A DNA stretch of 64,000 nt from Nanobdellota archaeon (GCA_021813435.1 JAKAKR010000016.1:1-64000), one strand, 5' to 3'. Positions 1-9,399 are shown, counted from the first letter of the stretch. The notes: generated by a model not told the origin, from the letters alone. Program-made: numbers and translations.

Positions 1-56
1 TTATGTCGAAAACCTTTTTTCACAACGTCGGAAGAACCACAATAGTCGCAATTCAT
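1..56 (-). CDS. Transposase-like zinc-ribbon protein, N-terminal fragment cut by window edge
   Basis: Only the first 18 codons are inside the window, reading leftwards from an ATG at 54-56. They encode a start with a Cys-x-x-Cys pair (residues 3 and 6) followed by Ser-Ser, Val-Val and Lys-Lys-Gly-Phe-Arg. This N-terminal zinc ribbon is typical of several insertion-sequence transposases (InsA-type and related families). That family identity is an inference from few residues; the catalytic domain lies outside the window. Confidence 0.4.
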   Translation of the reverse strand, partial: MNCDYCGSSDVVKKGFRH

Positions 57-164
57 AAAACATCACCAATATTAAGAAGATGAACTTATATATAAAGATG
101 ACGTTTACTTGACATTATCATATAAAAGTAACATTTAAAAACCGTCTTCCAATTCTCTCTACTG

Positions 165-1301
165 ATGGCAAACGTCAATGCGCAAGAAGGCAAGGGAAAG
201 ATGACGCCCCAACAGCGTCAAAAACTCAAGCACTTCGTCAAGGAACTGGACAATTTCAAGGGCAGGCATACTGAACTTGTTACGGTATACGTCCCCCAGG
301 GATATGACTTAAATGGTGTCATCAACCAATTGCAGCAGGAACAGGGGACTGCAACAAATATCAAGAGCAAGAGTACGCGTGACAATGTGATTGCGGCACT
401 CGAAAAAATGACGCAGCACCTCAAACTGGTCAAGCGCACCCCGCCAAACGGTCTTGTGGCGTTTGCAGGAAATGTCGCAGAGCGTGAGGGATTCCAGAAT
501 TATCGCGTCTGGTCAATCGAGCCGCCCATGCCCATCAATATCCGCATCTATCGTTGCGACAAGGAATTCATCCTTGATCCATTAAAGGAGATGGCAACAG
601 ATAAGACGCTATATGGTCTTGTCGTCATGGACAAGCGCGACGCGACTGTTGCGATTCTGAAGGGGAAGACCATTGTTCCGCTCGTCAAGGAAGACTCGAT
701 GGTCCCGGGAAAGATGAAGGCAGGCGGGCAGTCCTCGGTCCGTTTTGCGCAGAACCGCGAACTTGCCGCAAAAGAATTCTACCGCAAGATCGGTGACATC
801 ATGAAAAACCAGTTCCTCATGATGGAAGAATTGAAGGGCATCATTATTGGCGGGCCCGGACCGACCAAATACGAATTTGTCGACGGGAACAATATCACCA
901 ATGAAGTCAAGAAGAAGATCATTGCAATCAAAGACATCACGTATACTGATGAATTCGGACTGCAGGAACTTGTCGAGAAATGCGAGGACGTCTTTGCAAA
1001 CGAGGAGATCGGCGAAGAAAAGAAGGTCATGCAAAAATTCTTTGACACCCTGGGAAAGACTCCGGGCAAGGCATCCTATGGTAAAGATGAAGTGATGAAG
1101 CAGATCAAGTTCGGTGCAGTGGACATCCTGCTCCTCTCTGAGGATCTGGATGATGCAACAATTGATGAATTCACTGCAGAAGCAGAGAAAGTGAATTCGC
1201 AGGTGGTTCTGGTGTCAACAGAGACCCGTGAAGGGATCCAATTGCGCGATATCGGAAAGATCGCGGCAATCCTGCGCTATGAAGTGCGTGGGGAATACTA
1301 G
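165..1301 (+). CDS. prf1: Peptide chain release factor aRF1
   Basis: Archaeal class I release factor that reads all three stop codons and triggers peptidyl-tRNA hydrolysis on the ribosome. The 378-residue length fits the aRF1/eRF1 family. The stop-codon recognition motif Asn-Ile-Lys-Ser is at residues 65-68, and the catalytic Gly-Gly-Gln is at 187-189, followed by the usual Ser-x-x-Arg-Phe stretch. The C-terminal domain is complete. A TATA-like element (TTTAAAAA, about 132-139) lies some 25-30 bases before the ATG, which suggests a leaderless or nearly leaderless transcript. Convergent with the alanine exporter-like gene. Confidence 0.97.
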   Translation: MANVNAQEGKGKMTPQQRQKLKHFVKELDNFKGRHTELVTVYVPQGYDLNGVINQLQQEQGTATNIKSKSTRDNVIAALEKMTQHLKLVKRTPPNGLVAFAGNVAEREGFQNYRVWSIEPPMPINIRIYRCDKEFILDPLKEMATDKTLYGLVVMDKRDATVAILKGKTIVPLVKEDSMVPGKMKAGGQSSVRFAQNRELAAKEFYRKIGDIMKNQFLMMEELKGIIIGGPGPTKYEFVDGNNITNEVKKKIIAIKDITYTDEFGLQELVEKCEDVFANEEIGEEKKVMQKFFDTLGKTPGKASYGKDEVMKQIKFGAVDILLLSEDLDDATIDEFTAEAEKVNSQVVLVSTETREGIQLRDIGKIAAILRYEVRGEY

Positions 1302-1342
1302 CGCGTGCGTATTCTTTTGTTCTCAGGGAGAAATATCATTTA

Positions 1343-1969
1343 TTAAGGAGTGGAATCTGCAGGAGTCTGATAATTATCCTTCTGCGGCAGCGCATCTTTT
1401 TGTTGCGGCGTGTGATGCGTCGTGATGTATTGCTCTGATTTTTCCCCTGATGTCTTTGCACCGAATAATTTTCTGACCACATCATTATACCATCCGTAGA
1501 GGATTCCAGTGAATGGCGATACCGCATAGATTGTTTTTGTTGCATTCCAGATAACATCCAGGGTCTGTTGTACTGTCACTCCATCGATTTTCCCGCGGGA
1601 GAGATAGAGCGAAATAAATTTCACTCCGCCGACAAACGGGAGATAGGTTGGCGCGCCGAATGTCGCAAAAGCAAGCCAATCAACGGTCTTTCTGCGGAGC
1701 AATGAATGGTATTCTGTTGTCTTTGTTTTGCGGTAGAGATAATCTTTCCAATCGCCATAAAGTGTTGATGTTGCAACTGCAAACGTACCGTTTAGTGCGC
1801 GCGAGAGTGCAACCTCTCCCAATGTTCGCAGGCCAGAATAGAAGTCGAGTGCTGTCCCAATCGTCAAAGAGAAGGATATGCTTGTCGCTATATCAGCGAG
1901 TTTTGTCTTTCGTTCATCTTCGCGCAATGGTGTTATTGGCGTGTGTCTGAGTTTTTCTTCAAGGCTCAT
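1343..1969 (-). CDS. AlaE-like L-alanine exporter family membrane protein
   Basis: Four predicted membrane segments in two similar halves match the AlaE (PF06610) layout from memory of the E. coli protein. An 'AD..' entry into helix 1 is followed by 'Y.D....LYR', then a 'DxLAxxTFxxPxY' segment and a closing 'GxxYGxxxDxxRKLFG' (about residues 135-160). E. coli AlaE exports L-alanine by proton antiport; that activity here is inferred. The C-terminal ~40 residues are a hydrophilic tail absent from the bacterial protein. The start at 1969 is preferred because AGGA lies six bases upstream; in-frame ATGs also occur at 1975 and 1990. Transport context: the Liv importer lies just downstream in the same orientation. 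Confidence 0.6.
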   Translation of the reverse strand: MSLEEKLRHTPITPLREDERKTKLADIATSISFSLTIGTALDFYSGLRTLGEVALSRALNGTFAVATSTLYGDWKDYLYRKTKTTEYHSLLRRKTVDWLAFATFGAPTYLPFVGGVKFISLYLSRGKIDGVTVQQTLDVIWNATKTIYAVSPFTGILYGWYNDVVRKLFGAKTSGEKSEQYITTHHTPQQKDALPQKDNYQTPADSTP

Positions 1970-2105
1970 AGGCATTCCTGCGTGTAGCAACTATTACTAT
2001 CCCAATCACCTCACAGAAGTTGTATAGACCAACGAGCAGGTTCGTGTCAGTCCCTGCGCGTAACTTCCCCACTAAAATATACGATAACTTCCCTCATTAA
2101 TTTCT

Positions 2106-2813
2106 CTAATAACTTCCCCCTAAATAGACCTGTTTGATCTTTTCATGGTGCACGATGTCTTTGCCGCCCATAAGTGCGATTTTCCCATCTTCCAAAACAT
2201 ACGTCCGGTCCGCCATCTCTATTGCTTTCTTGGCATTCTGCTCTACAATAAGGATGGCAATGCCCTCAGTACGAAGTTCTGCGATGAGCGCGAACACCTG
2301 TTTTTGCAGCAATGGACTGAGACCGAGCGATGGTTCATCAAGGAGTAGGAGTGTTGGCTTATTCATGAGCGCGCGACCAATGGCAAGCATCTGCTGCTGT
2401 CCCCCGCTCAGTCCATACGCCAGATCTTTCTTGCGTTCGCGGAGCACCGGGAATTTTTTGTAGACATCGGCAAGATTTTTCTGTATCACATTCTTGTCAT
2501 GGATGTCATCAGCGCCGATCAGGAGATTCTCCTCGACAGTGAGATTTCCGAAATTGATTCTTCCCTGATTGACATAACTGATGCCGCGCTTCATGAGCTG
2601 ATGCGTCTTAAGATTGGTGATATCCTCAGTGTGATAATGGATTGATCCGGAATACACATTTGCGATGTTGAATACTGATTTGATGACTGTACTCTTGCCT
2701 GCGCCATTCGGTCCGATAAGGGCAACGATCTCTTTTGGCTTGACCATGATGTCAATCCCTTTCAAAACTTTAAGTCCGTTGTATCCGGCGTGCAAATCTT
2801 TTATTGTTAACAT
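2106..2813 (-). CDS. livF: Branched-chain amino acid ABC transporter ATP-binding protein LivF
   Basis: One of the two ATPases that power a LivHMGF-type importer from the cytoplasmic face. Walker A (GPNGAGKS) is at about residues 34-41, the signature Leu-Ser-Gly-Gly-Gln follows mid-protein, and Walker B (LLLLDEPSLGLSP) precedes the switch His region. The 235-residue length is typical of LivF, shorter than LivG. A strong Shine-Dalgarno AGGAGG sits just before the ATG. It is the last gene of a livH-livM-livG-livF series on the minus strand. The substrate could be another amino acid, since the family is broad. Confidence 0.93.
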   Translation of the reverse strand: MLTIKDLHAGYNGLKVLKGIDIMVKPKEIVALIGPNGAGKSTVIKSVFNIANVYSGSIHYHTEDITNLKTHQLMKRGISYVNQGRINFGNLTVEENLLIGADDIHDKNVIQKNLADVYKKFPVLRERKKDLAYGLSGGQQQMLAIGRALMNKPTLLLLDEPSLGLSPLLQKQVFALIAELRTEGIAILIVEQNAKKAIEMADRTYVLEDGKIALMGGKDIVHHEKIKQVYLGGSY

Positions 2814-2864
2814 ACATCCTCCTGTAATTGTTCTCGTAATTAGTAGTAGTAATTGTTAGTAGTA

Positions 2865-3662
2865 TTATCCTCCCAGATATGCTTCCAGGACGCGCGTATT
2901 GTTTTGGATCTCGCGCGGCGTCCCGCGTGCAATCATGGTCCCTGCCTCAAGGACAAAGATCGTTCCTGCAAGCCCCATGACAAAATTCATATCGTGCTCG
3001 ATAATGATGATAGTCTCGCCACGCTCTTTCAATGATTTGATGATATCCATGATTTCCACACGCAGTTTGGGATTGACCCCTGCAACCGGTTCGTCAAGGA
3101 GCAGGATTTCGTGCGGTTTTGCAAGTGCGATTGCAAGATCGAGCAATTTGCGCTGACCATAACTCAGATCCGATGCAGGAGTGTCGAGCGGTTTTTCCAG
3201 ATGCACGAGCGATAGGATCTCCTGCATCCTGCGCGATTCCTCGCGTTTATGGTGGAAGAGTTTATCCCAGACACTTTTTGCAAGCGACTCATCCGTGCTA
3301 CTGAGCGCTATTGCAAGATGCTCTTTGATGGTCATATTCTTGAATAGTCGTACTTGCTGGAATGTCCGTGATATCCCATGTTTTGCGACCTCAAAATCCT
3401 TGCAGGTCGTAATGTCAATAGCATTGAGTATGATCTTTCCGTAATCAACAGGGATGAGGCTTGTTATTGCGTCAAAGAGTGTTGTCTTACCGCTTCCGTT
3501 CGGCCCGATGATTGCAGTGATTTCTCCGGCATGTATCTCCAGCGTGCAATGATCAAGCGCTTTTATCCCGCCAAAGTGTTTGCTCACATCAACTACCTTG
3601 AGGATTACACGCGGTGACGCAGGGCGAGGATTTTGTTTTGATGAAGTGTTTTGCGGTGTCAT
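2865..3662 (-). CDS. livG: Branched-chain amino acid ABC transporter ATP-binding protein LivG
   Basis: Second ATPase of the Liv importer. Walker A (GPNGSGKT) lies near residue 55, the signature is Leu-Ser-Tyr-Gly-Gln-Arg as usual for LivG, and Walker B reads LLLLDEPVAGVNP. The C-terminal extension ending near 'NTRVLEAYLGG' is the LivG-specific tail. The first ~20 residues (Ser/Pro/Lys-rich) are not part of the domain, so the start may lie further in. It is separated from livF by about 50 bases and from livM by about 53 bases. Confidence 0.93.
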   Translation of the reverse strand: MTPQNTSSKQNPRPASPRVILKVVDVSKHFGGIKALDHCTLEIHAGEITAIIGPNGSGKTTLFDAITSLIPVDYGKIILNAIDITTCKDFEVAKHGISRTFQQVRLFKNMTIKEHLAIALSSTDESLAKSVWDKLFHHKREESRRMQEILSLVHLEKPLDTPASDLSYGQRKLLDLAIALAKPHEILLLDEPVAGVNPKLRVEIMDIIKSLKERGETIIIIEHDMNFVMGLAGTIFVLEAGTMIARGTPREIQNNTRVLEAYLGG

Positions 3663-3715
3663 GGTGGATTGTGCATTACATGCATAGTGATTATGATTCG
3701 TGATGTTCTCCTATT

Positions 3716-4591
3716 TCATTCAAGGTCTATTTTTCCGAACAAGCCCTTAGGCCTAAGGAGTATGATAGTAAGCAGGATTATTGCATAGATGATCTGCCGA
3801 CCAGGACCCAGTATAGTACTGGGAAGATTCAGGAACCGCAAAAGTTCGGGGACCACAATGATGATTGCTGTTGCAGCAACCGTTCCCTTGATCGAGGCAA
3901 TCCCTCCGACGATCACAATCGTGAATACCAAGATGACTTCTGTCAGCATGAATGAGGAAGGATCAATATAACTGATATAGTGCGCAAAGAGCGATCCTGC
4001 GATCCCAGCAAAGAATGCAGAGACCATCATCACCTTGTACTTCACCTTGAAGGTGTCCTTACCTAAGGCGCGAAGGCCGATCTCATCGTCGCGTGTAGCG
4101 GCCATAAGCCTACCGAATGGAGAATGGGTGATGATATACATGATAAAGATCGAGATGAGCGCAATGAGCGCTGCAAAAACAAGGAATGCTGCATTTGCAG
4201 AAAGGCAAAACCCGAAGAAGCAGGGCTTACTGATGCCCGGTATCCCTAAGGGCCCGCGCGTGAGCGAAATCCAATTCAAGAGAAGCGAGTAGATGACAAA
4301 GCTGAATCCCAGTGTTGCAAGTCCAAGATAATCCCCGCGTAATTTTCTTGTCGCATAAACAAGTATGTAACCAAAGACGCTGGTAAAGAGCCCTGCAATG
4401 ATGAATGCCCATAGGAAAGGGAATCCTGCAGCCATGGTGAGAAGTGCAGAGGTATATGCGCCGATCCCAAAGAACGCAATGTGTCCCATATTCATAAGAC
4501 CCGTATATCCGAGTGTCAGGTTGAGACTGACTGCAAGGATGCAATAGATTGCGACAAGGATAAGAATGTGGATGATATATCCCTCAATCAT
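3716..4591 (-). CDS. livM: Branched-chain amino acid ABC transporter permease LivM
   Basis: Integral membrane permease of 291 residues with about eight hydrophobic segments. The family features 'LNLTLGYTGLMNMGHIAFFGIGAY' (abbreviated here to its GYTGL and GHIAFFGIGAY parts) near residues 25-45 and the EAA-like loop 'RALGKDTFKVK' near 190 are visible. It pairs with LivH to form the channel. Its ATG overlaps the livH stop codon by four bases (ATGA), indicating translational coupling. Confidence 0.94.
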   Translation of the reverse strand: MIEGYIIHILILVAIYCILAVSLNLTLGYTGLMNMGHIAFFGIGAYTSALLTMAAGFPFLWAFIIAGLFTSVFGYILVYATRKLRGDYLGLATLGFSFVIYSLLLNWISLTRGPLGIPGISKPCFFGFCLSANAAFLVFAALIALISIFIMYIITHSPFGRLMAATRDDEIGLRALGKDTFKVKYKVMMVSAFFAGIAGSLFAHYISYIDPSSFMLTEVILVFTIVIVGGIASIKGTVAATAIIIVVPELLRFLNLPSTILGPGRQIIYAIILLTIILLRPKGLFGKIDLE

Positions 4592-5466
4592 TTTCTCGCC
4601 CCCTTGTCAATGCCGAATAATCCGTTCGGTACAAATAAGAGGAATATGAAGAGAAGTATAAATGCGATGGCATCCTTATATTCTGATGGCAAGAACCAGA
4701 CACCGATATTTTCGACAAATCCCAAGATATAGCTTCCGATGATTGAACCCGGAACCGAAGCAATTCCTCCGACGACCGCACCGGTGAATCCTTTGATGAT
4801 AAGGCCGGTTCCCATGGTCGGCGTCAGGCTTTGTTCTATCGCGATAAGGATTCCTGCGATCCCTGCAAGCACTGACCCGATGATGAATGAGAGATCCGCG
4901 ATCCAGCGGTAATTGATGCCGATGATGCTCGTCAATTCCTTATTGTCAGATACTGCACGCATATTCCTGCCGGTCTTGGTCTTATTCATAAAGAGGTATA
5001 ATCCTGCAAGCAGGAGCAGCGAAACGACGATGATTGCGATCTGGACTGGTGTGATGATGGCTCCAAGAATTGTTAATCCCTTGCCGATCTCAAAATAACT
5101 GATGGTCTTTACATCCGGACCATAGATGAGCATGATACTATTTTCGATAAGAATCAAAAGGCCGAGCGATGCGATAAGAAGGATGATGTTCGAGGATTGG
5201 CGCTGTTGGAGCGGCGCATAGACGATCCGGTACGAGATAAGCCCCACAATCGCTGTGGCAATGAGCGTAAGGATACAGGAAATATAAAAATTCAGATGCG
5301 CAAGCGAGAAGAACGTAAATAAGAGGTATCCGCCTAGTGCGACCATGACTCCATGCGCGAAATGCATGAACTTATTGGTTGAGTAAATCAGCGAGAACCC
5401 TGAAGCGACAAGGGCATAGATGCTGCCGATGATGAGCGAGTTTGCAATGATCTGTGCAGCAATCAT
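4588..5466 (-). CDS. livH: Branched-chain amino acid ABC transporter permease LivH
   Basis: Permease partner of LivM, 292 residues with eight or so hydrophobic segments. The N-terminal 'GSIYALVASGFSLIYS' followed by 'FAHG' and the 'VGGIASVPGSIIGSY' loop near residue 235 are family hallmarks. An AGAGGA ribosome binding site precedes the ATG. It is the first gene of the livHMGF series. The matching substrate-binding protein is encoded upstream on the same strand at 6632-8815, with a methyltransferase and a small membrane protein in between. Confidence 0.94.
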   Translation of the reverse strand: MIAAQIIANSLIIGSIYALVASGFSLIYSTNKFMHFAHGVMVALGGYLLFTFFSLAHLNFYISCILTLIATAIVGLISYRIVYAPLQQRQSSNIILLIASLGLLILIENSIMLIYGPDVKTISYFEIGKGLTILGAIITPVQIAIIVVSLLLLAGLYLFMNKTKTGRNMRAVSDNKELTSIIGINYRWIADLSFIIGSVLAGIAGILIAIEQSLTPTMGTGLIIKGFTGAVVGGIASVPGSIIGSYILGFVENIGVWFLPSEYKDAIAFILLFIFLLFVPNGLFGIDKGARK

Positions 5467-5539
5467 AGTATGTCCTCTTTTTTTCAGGAATAGTCGTTTT
5501 TATATCTTCATATTTATTAATGTTATTTTATTCTATTTC

Positions 5540-6247
5540 TTATTCTACTTTTCCAATAACAAACGTCCAGACACCTGCATGGATGGTGCATTCAGGTATG
5601 ATCCCTTGTTGTCTCTCTTCTTCATGTAATTGGTCCGGATCAAGTCGTTTGAATACGCAATAATCCGTATCAGCAAAATCTGGCGTGATCTGATTGATCC
5701 GTATCCCGATATGTGGATAATACTGCTTCAGGAACGCAGTGGTGGATTTATCTCTGCTCCACGTTCCATTAATGATGTACCCCCCGGACGCGGTGAGCAT
5801 CTTTTGCGCCAAGATAAATCTCCTGCGTTCAGCATCAGTAAATGATCCTATAGTGTTATACGCAGAATAGATGACATCAAACCATTTTGTCAAGCGATCA
5901 TTACTCTGTTCTGCGAATAAAAGGACGTCCTGTTCATGAAAACTGCTATTTACTCTCAGGAGACCGGGAGCGTTTACTCTGTCATATGCTGCAGCGATCA
6001 TGTTCGGGTCATTGTCAAAACCCATAAACACGTTCTGGGGAAACCGTTGTGCAAGTGCAATCATTGGTCTCCCTGTCCCACAGCCAAAGTCAGCAATCTT
6101 GAGGGAGTTCATTCCTAATTCATCCATACGCTGAGTAATGTATCTTGAGAGCAACCATTCCTCCAAATCAAAAGCGCTTTTGAGTTTAGGAAGTGGATCA
6201 TTGATTGATTTCAAGTGGGGTTTGATATAATCGCCAGTTATTGACAT
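5540..6247 (-). CDS. SAM-dependent class I methyltransferase, substrate unknown
   Basis: A Rossmann-type methyltransferase of 235 residues. Motif I reads Ala-Asp-Phe-Gly-Cys-Gly-Thr-Gly-Arg at about residues 52-60, and the acidic end of strand 2 is 'FDNDP'. 'FDVIYSAYNTIGSF' matches motif IV, and 'LTASGGYIINGTW' follows. Nothing shows the acceptor molecule. Its start overlaps the end of the upstream 92-codon ORF by ten bases, so the two are probably co-transcribed. The position between livK and livH suggests insertion into an older liv operon rather than a transport role. Confidence 0.75.
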   Translation of the reverse strand: MSITGDYIKPHLKSINDPLPKLKSAFDLEEWLLSRYITQRMDELGMNSLKIADFGCGTGRPMIALAQRFPQNVFMGFDNDPNMIAAAYDRVNAPGLLRVNSSFHEQDVLLFAEQSNDRLTKWFDVIYSAYNTIGSFTDAERRRFILAQKMLTASGGYIINGTWSRDKSTTAFLKQYYPHIGIRINQITPDFADTDYCVFKRLDPDQLHEEERQQGIIPECTIHAGVWTFVIGKVE

Positions 6248-6516
6248 AGATAATCACCAATGGTTTTTGCCGTAGCATATAGATAGGGTGTTGCGCGGCC
6301 TGCAAAATAACCCATTGCAGTGATCAACGCAGTTTTTGTCGCGAGAGCGATTACCGAATTTTGCATCTTGGTCTCCAAAGTAGAGACATACTCATCGATA
6401 GTATGATTTTTCGACTCAAGATGAACCGTGATTTGTCTGTTCCTGAATGGGTCATGAACAACTTTTTTTACACGGGAAAACGCATACTGAAAAAATCCTC
6501 CCACAAGCGCCTGCAA
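6238..6516 (-). CDS. Small hypothetical membrane protein
   Basis: About 92 residues with a basic, amphipathic first half and one hydrophobic segment near the C-terminus ('ALITAMGYFAGRATPYLYA'). No family was recognised. The start is uncertain. The given start is TTG, and the open frame continues upstream without an ATG. A well-placed GGGGG and an ATG near 6570 belong to the neighbouring frame, so a frameshift or non-standard start is possible. It overlaps the downstream methyltransferase start. Confidence 0.4.
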   Translation of the reverse strand: MQALVGGFFQYAFSRVKKVVHDPFRNRQITVHLESKNHTIDEYVSTLETKMQNSVIALATKTALITAMGYFAGRATPYLYATAKTIGDYLCQ

Positions 6517-6631
6517 TGCAAAGGGTGCGCCTAAAACAATAATACGGTCTGTTGCGGAAAATCCATTTTTCCCCCAACTCTTTTTCTTCAGTGTCTTTTC
6601 GTGTGATAATCAAAAAAAATGAAAAATAAAT

Positions 6632-8815
6632 TTATCCGTCGATTGTGACGAATTTTCCGCCTTTGACCTGACGCACGACAGCCTCGCTTTGGACGATGTG
6701 GTTGCTGTCAACGTTCAATACGCCGATCTCGCCATGAAAGTCCTGGATTTTTGCAAATTCCTTTGCTGCAGCAAGTGCTGTCGGCTTATTGTTGGTGTAT
6801 CTTCCTGCATTCTCGTATGCAGTGACGATAAGGTCAAAGCAGTCATAGGCGTTTGGCCCTGCAATCTTAGGGTCCATGTTGAATCGTGCATGATACATCT
6901 CTTTGTATGCATCGGTTATCCCTGCGGCCTGGACATACCATGATCCTTCAAATAATTGTGGCTGTTCGGTGAATTCGATTGCCTCAATGGATGTAAAGGG
7001 AATAGTGAGTCCGAGATCTTTTGCCTGCTTTGCAATAAGCTCTAATTCAGGTGAGAACGATTCGACCATGATAACCTCAGGGTTTGCGTCTGCTGCCTTG
7101 AGAAGCATGGTCTTGAAATCTTTCTCTCCGCTGTTGAATGTCTGTTCAGAGACTATCTGGATGCTTGTTCCTGCAATGTCATTATGCAGCATGGAGACTA
7201 TTGCAGCGTTACCCTGCTGGTTCCAGGAAAGTACTGCAACCCGTGTGATGTTGCGTTTCTGCAATGCCTTGACAAATGCCCTGCTTTCTGCCTCAGGTGT
7301 TGTCCAGTGGATGAAGTTGTAATCGCCGCTTGCGATATTCTTGTCTGAAGCGATGCCGCAGTGGAGTACTTTATTTGCATTTGCGAGCGGACTGACGACG
7401 TTTCCCGGTCCTGAAGTCATACTGATGACTGCATCGACTCCGTCAACATTCACGACCTTCTGGAATGCAGAGGCGGTGAGTTTCGGATCCATCCGGTCAT
7501 CCTCAAAGACCAGTTCATAATGATATTTCGTATTGTTGGACAGTTTTTCTGAAGCAAGGATCACTGAGTTCTTTGCGCTGATGCCTAGGGGCGCGCTATC
7601 GCCAGTATACATGCCGATGACTCCGATCTTGATGACTGGTTTTCCGTCAACTAGTTCCGTAGCGGGTGTTGCATCAGGGAATGTGTATTCCTCAACTGCA
7701 TTGTTGCGTACTGTCTTGTAATCGAATTCCGGCTTTGCAAGTTCACGGTCCTTGAACTCAATCATACGCATCGATACACCTGCATAATGGGTTTCTGCAA
7801 GCGCTTTTTCGACTGCAGTCGGATCTGTTGTCCCTGCTTTCTGCATTGCTGCTGCAAGCACCTTGACTGAATCATAGGTAAGGGGCGCAATGAATAATAC
7901 TTTCAAATTTTGATACCCCTCAACTGTATGTATCTTTGCATCAAATGTCTGTGCATAATCGATCTTTGCCATGGTGAATACTGCACCGTTGGCGTATCCA
8001 CTAGTGATAATGGAATCATCAGAGAATGCGTCTCCTGAAACCACCAGCAGTGTCATCCCCAATTCATTCATCTGCCGTAATGCTGCCACTGCACCGATAG
8101 GGTAGAGCGGAAGATAGATTGCTTCTGCATCAGTATCTTTGATTTTGAGTAATTGTGTCTTGAAATCCTTATTATCCTGAGTTGCACCTGCACTGTAAGT
8201 GATGACTCCGCCAAGTTCCTTGAATCTCTTGGTGAATACTTCCTGGAGTCCTTCGCCCCAGTCATTTTGTACATAGAGTAGTGCGACCTTCTTTTTTCCG
8301 AGAGTATTATACATGAAATCTGCTGCGGCAACACCCTGGAACGAGTCTGAAGGGTATAATCGATAGATGTTTGTTCCGATGCTGGTGAGCTTAGGCGCGG
8401 AAGAGGCATAAAGCATGACTGGAACATTGTGTTCAGCAGTAATAGGCAATGCGGGTCCTGCTGCTGATGAGCAGAGCGGTCCGACCAATGCTGCAACATT
8501 GTCGACAGTTACAAGCTTTGTGACTGCAGCAACGCTTTTTGCTGAGCATGCATCGTCTTCGGCAACAAGTACCAGAGGACGCCCATTGACGCCGCCATTC
8601 GCGTTGATCTCATTAATAGCAAGTTGCGCTCCTGCAACCGCATTCTGTCCGAAAGATACTGCTTCACCGGACAATGGCGCCGAAAGTCCGATCTTGATCG
8701 GTTCTTTTGATTCAGTTGTCACTTTGCCCGTAGGCGTATTCGTACATGCAGTCGCAAGTACTGCGACGAGAACAATTGCCACAATTGCAATCCACAAACT
8801 TGTTTTTGTTTTCAT
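6632..8815 (-). CDS. livK: Liv-type substrate-binding lipoprotein with two tandem periplasmic-binding domains
   Basis: Extracellular substrate capture protein of the Liv importer. A basic start and one hydrophobic helix (residues 7-23) end at Ala-Thr-Ala-Cys24, a weak lipobox that would anchor the protein by Cys24. Two complete Peripla_BP_6/LivJ-like domains follow: about 38-375 (begins IKIGLSAPLSGEAVSFG) and about 394-727 (begins IKIGVIGMYTGDSAPLG). The usual protein has one such domain of ~370 residues, so 727 residues indicate duplication and fusion. Each domain retains a 'KDFKTQLLK' or 'KDFKTMLLK' segment. The permease genes lie downstream in the same orientation. Confidence 0.88.
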   Translation of the reverse strand: MKTKTSLWIAIVAIVLVAVLATACTNTPTGKVTTESKEPIKIGLSAPLSGEAVSFGQNAVAGAQLAINEINANGGVNGRPLVLVAEDDACSAKSVAAVTKLVTVDNVAALVGPLCSSAAGPALPITAEHNVPVMLYASSAPKLTSIGTNIYRLYPSDSFQGVAAADFMYNTLGKKKVALLYVQNDWGEGLQEVFTKRFKELGGVITYSAGATQDNKDFKTQLLKIKDTDAEAIYLPLYPIGAVAALRQMNELGMTLLVVSGDAFSDDSIITSGYANGAVFTMAKIDYAQTFDAKIHTVEGYQNLKVLFIAPLTYDSVKVLAAAMQKAGTTDPTAVEKALAETHYAGVSMRMIEFKDRELAKPEFDYKTVRNNAVEEYTFPDATPATELVDGKPVIKIGVIGMYTGDSAPLGISAKNSVILASEKLSNNTKYHYELVFEDDRMDPKLTASAFQKVVNVDGVDAVISMTSGPGNVVSPLANANKVLHCGIASDKNIASGDYNFIHWTTPEAESRAFVKALQKRNITRVAVLSWNQQGNAAIVSMLHNDIAGTSIQIVSEQTFNSGEKDFKTMLLKAADANPEVIMVESFSPELELIAKQAKDLGLTIPFTSIEAIEFTEQPQLFEGSWYVQAAGITDAYKEMYHARFNMDPKIAGPNAYDCFDLIVTAYENAGRYTNNKPTALAAAKEFAKIQDFHGEIGVLNVDSNHIVQSEAVVRQVKGGKFVTIDG

Positions 8816-8825
8816 GTGTTTCCCT

Positions 8826-9389
8826 CTAATAATTTTTTAGTTGCTCGTAAACCGGTTGAAGTCCATCAAGTAACGGCTTGTATAATTCTTGAAGAAATGC
8901 GTCAGAGAGAAGCAGATTATGCTTATTGAGCACTTCTGATTTGATTGTGGCTATCGCATCTGTATTCACTGTAGTACGCTTGTCAAAATTCTCAAAAAGT
9001 AATCTTTGGTTGTAAGTCGATGCAAAAACAATCCACGAAAAGGTGTATTGATTATCGTTATAGGTGAACAATGCCTTTTTTCCAAAAATCTTCTTGAGGA
9101 TGAATGCCGAGAAGACATGAGAATCGGTTTGTGACGTTGACTTGTCATAATATTTGAGGAAAAGGCTTCCATTCAAACTCGTGCCATCCAATGCCGGGCT
9201 ATTAAACCCTGCGGCATAGAGGCCGTCAGGTACAGGAATATAACATTTTGCAGAAATATCCCGAAGAGGGATATCTAAATCTTGAATTTTTCCCGAAATA
9301 TCAAGGATAGCCGGTTTAGAGACCACTAATGCACCATTGGTATCAGTAGTCCACCCGGGTACTTGTTGTGTTGTGAGATCATCCGTCAT
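8826..9389 (-). CDS. Hypothetical protein
   Basis: A soluble 187-residue protein with no signal peptide or transmembrane segment and no recognised family. The middle is rich in aromatic residues and predicted strands; the C-terminal third is helical. A GGGGGT ribosome binding site lies five bases before the ATG. Its stop is only ten bases from the livK start, so it heads the livK transcription unit. It is divergent from the AbrB-PhoU regulator across a very AT-rich promoter region, which makes it a plausible target of that regulator (inference). Confidence 0.6.
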   Translation of the reverse strand: MTDDLTTQQVPGWTTDTNGALVVSKPAILDISGKIQDLDIPLRDISAKCYIPVPDGLYAAGFNSPALDGTSLNGSLFLKYYDKSTSQTDSHVFSAFILKKIFGKKALFTYNDNQYTFSWIVFASTYNQRLLFENFDKRTTVNTDAIATIKSEVLNKHNLLLSDAFLQELYKPLLDGLQPVYEQLKNY

Positions 9390-9399
9390 TTTTTACCCC

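Noticed and set aside
609-1069. Open frames antisense to aRF1
   Set aside because: Long antisense frames here follow from codon bias of the real gene; no ribosome binding site or homology.
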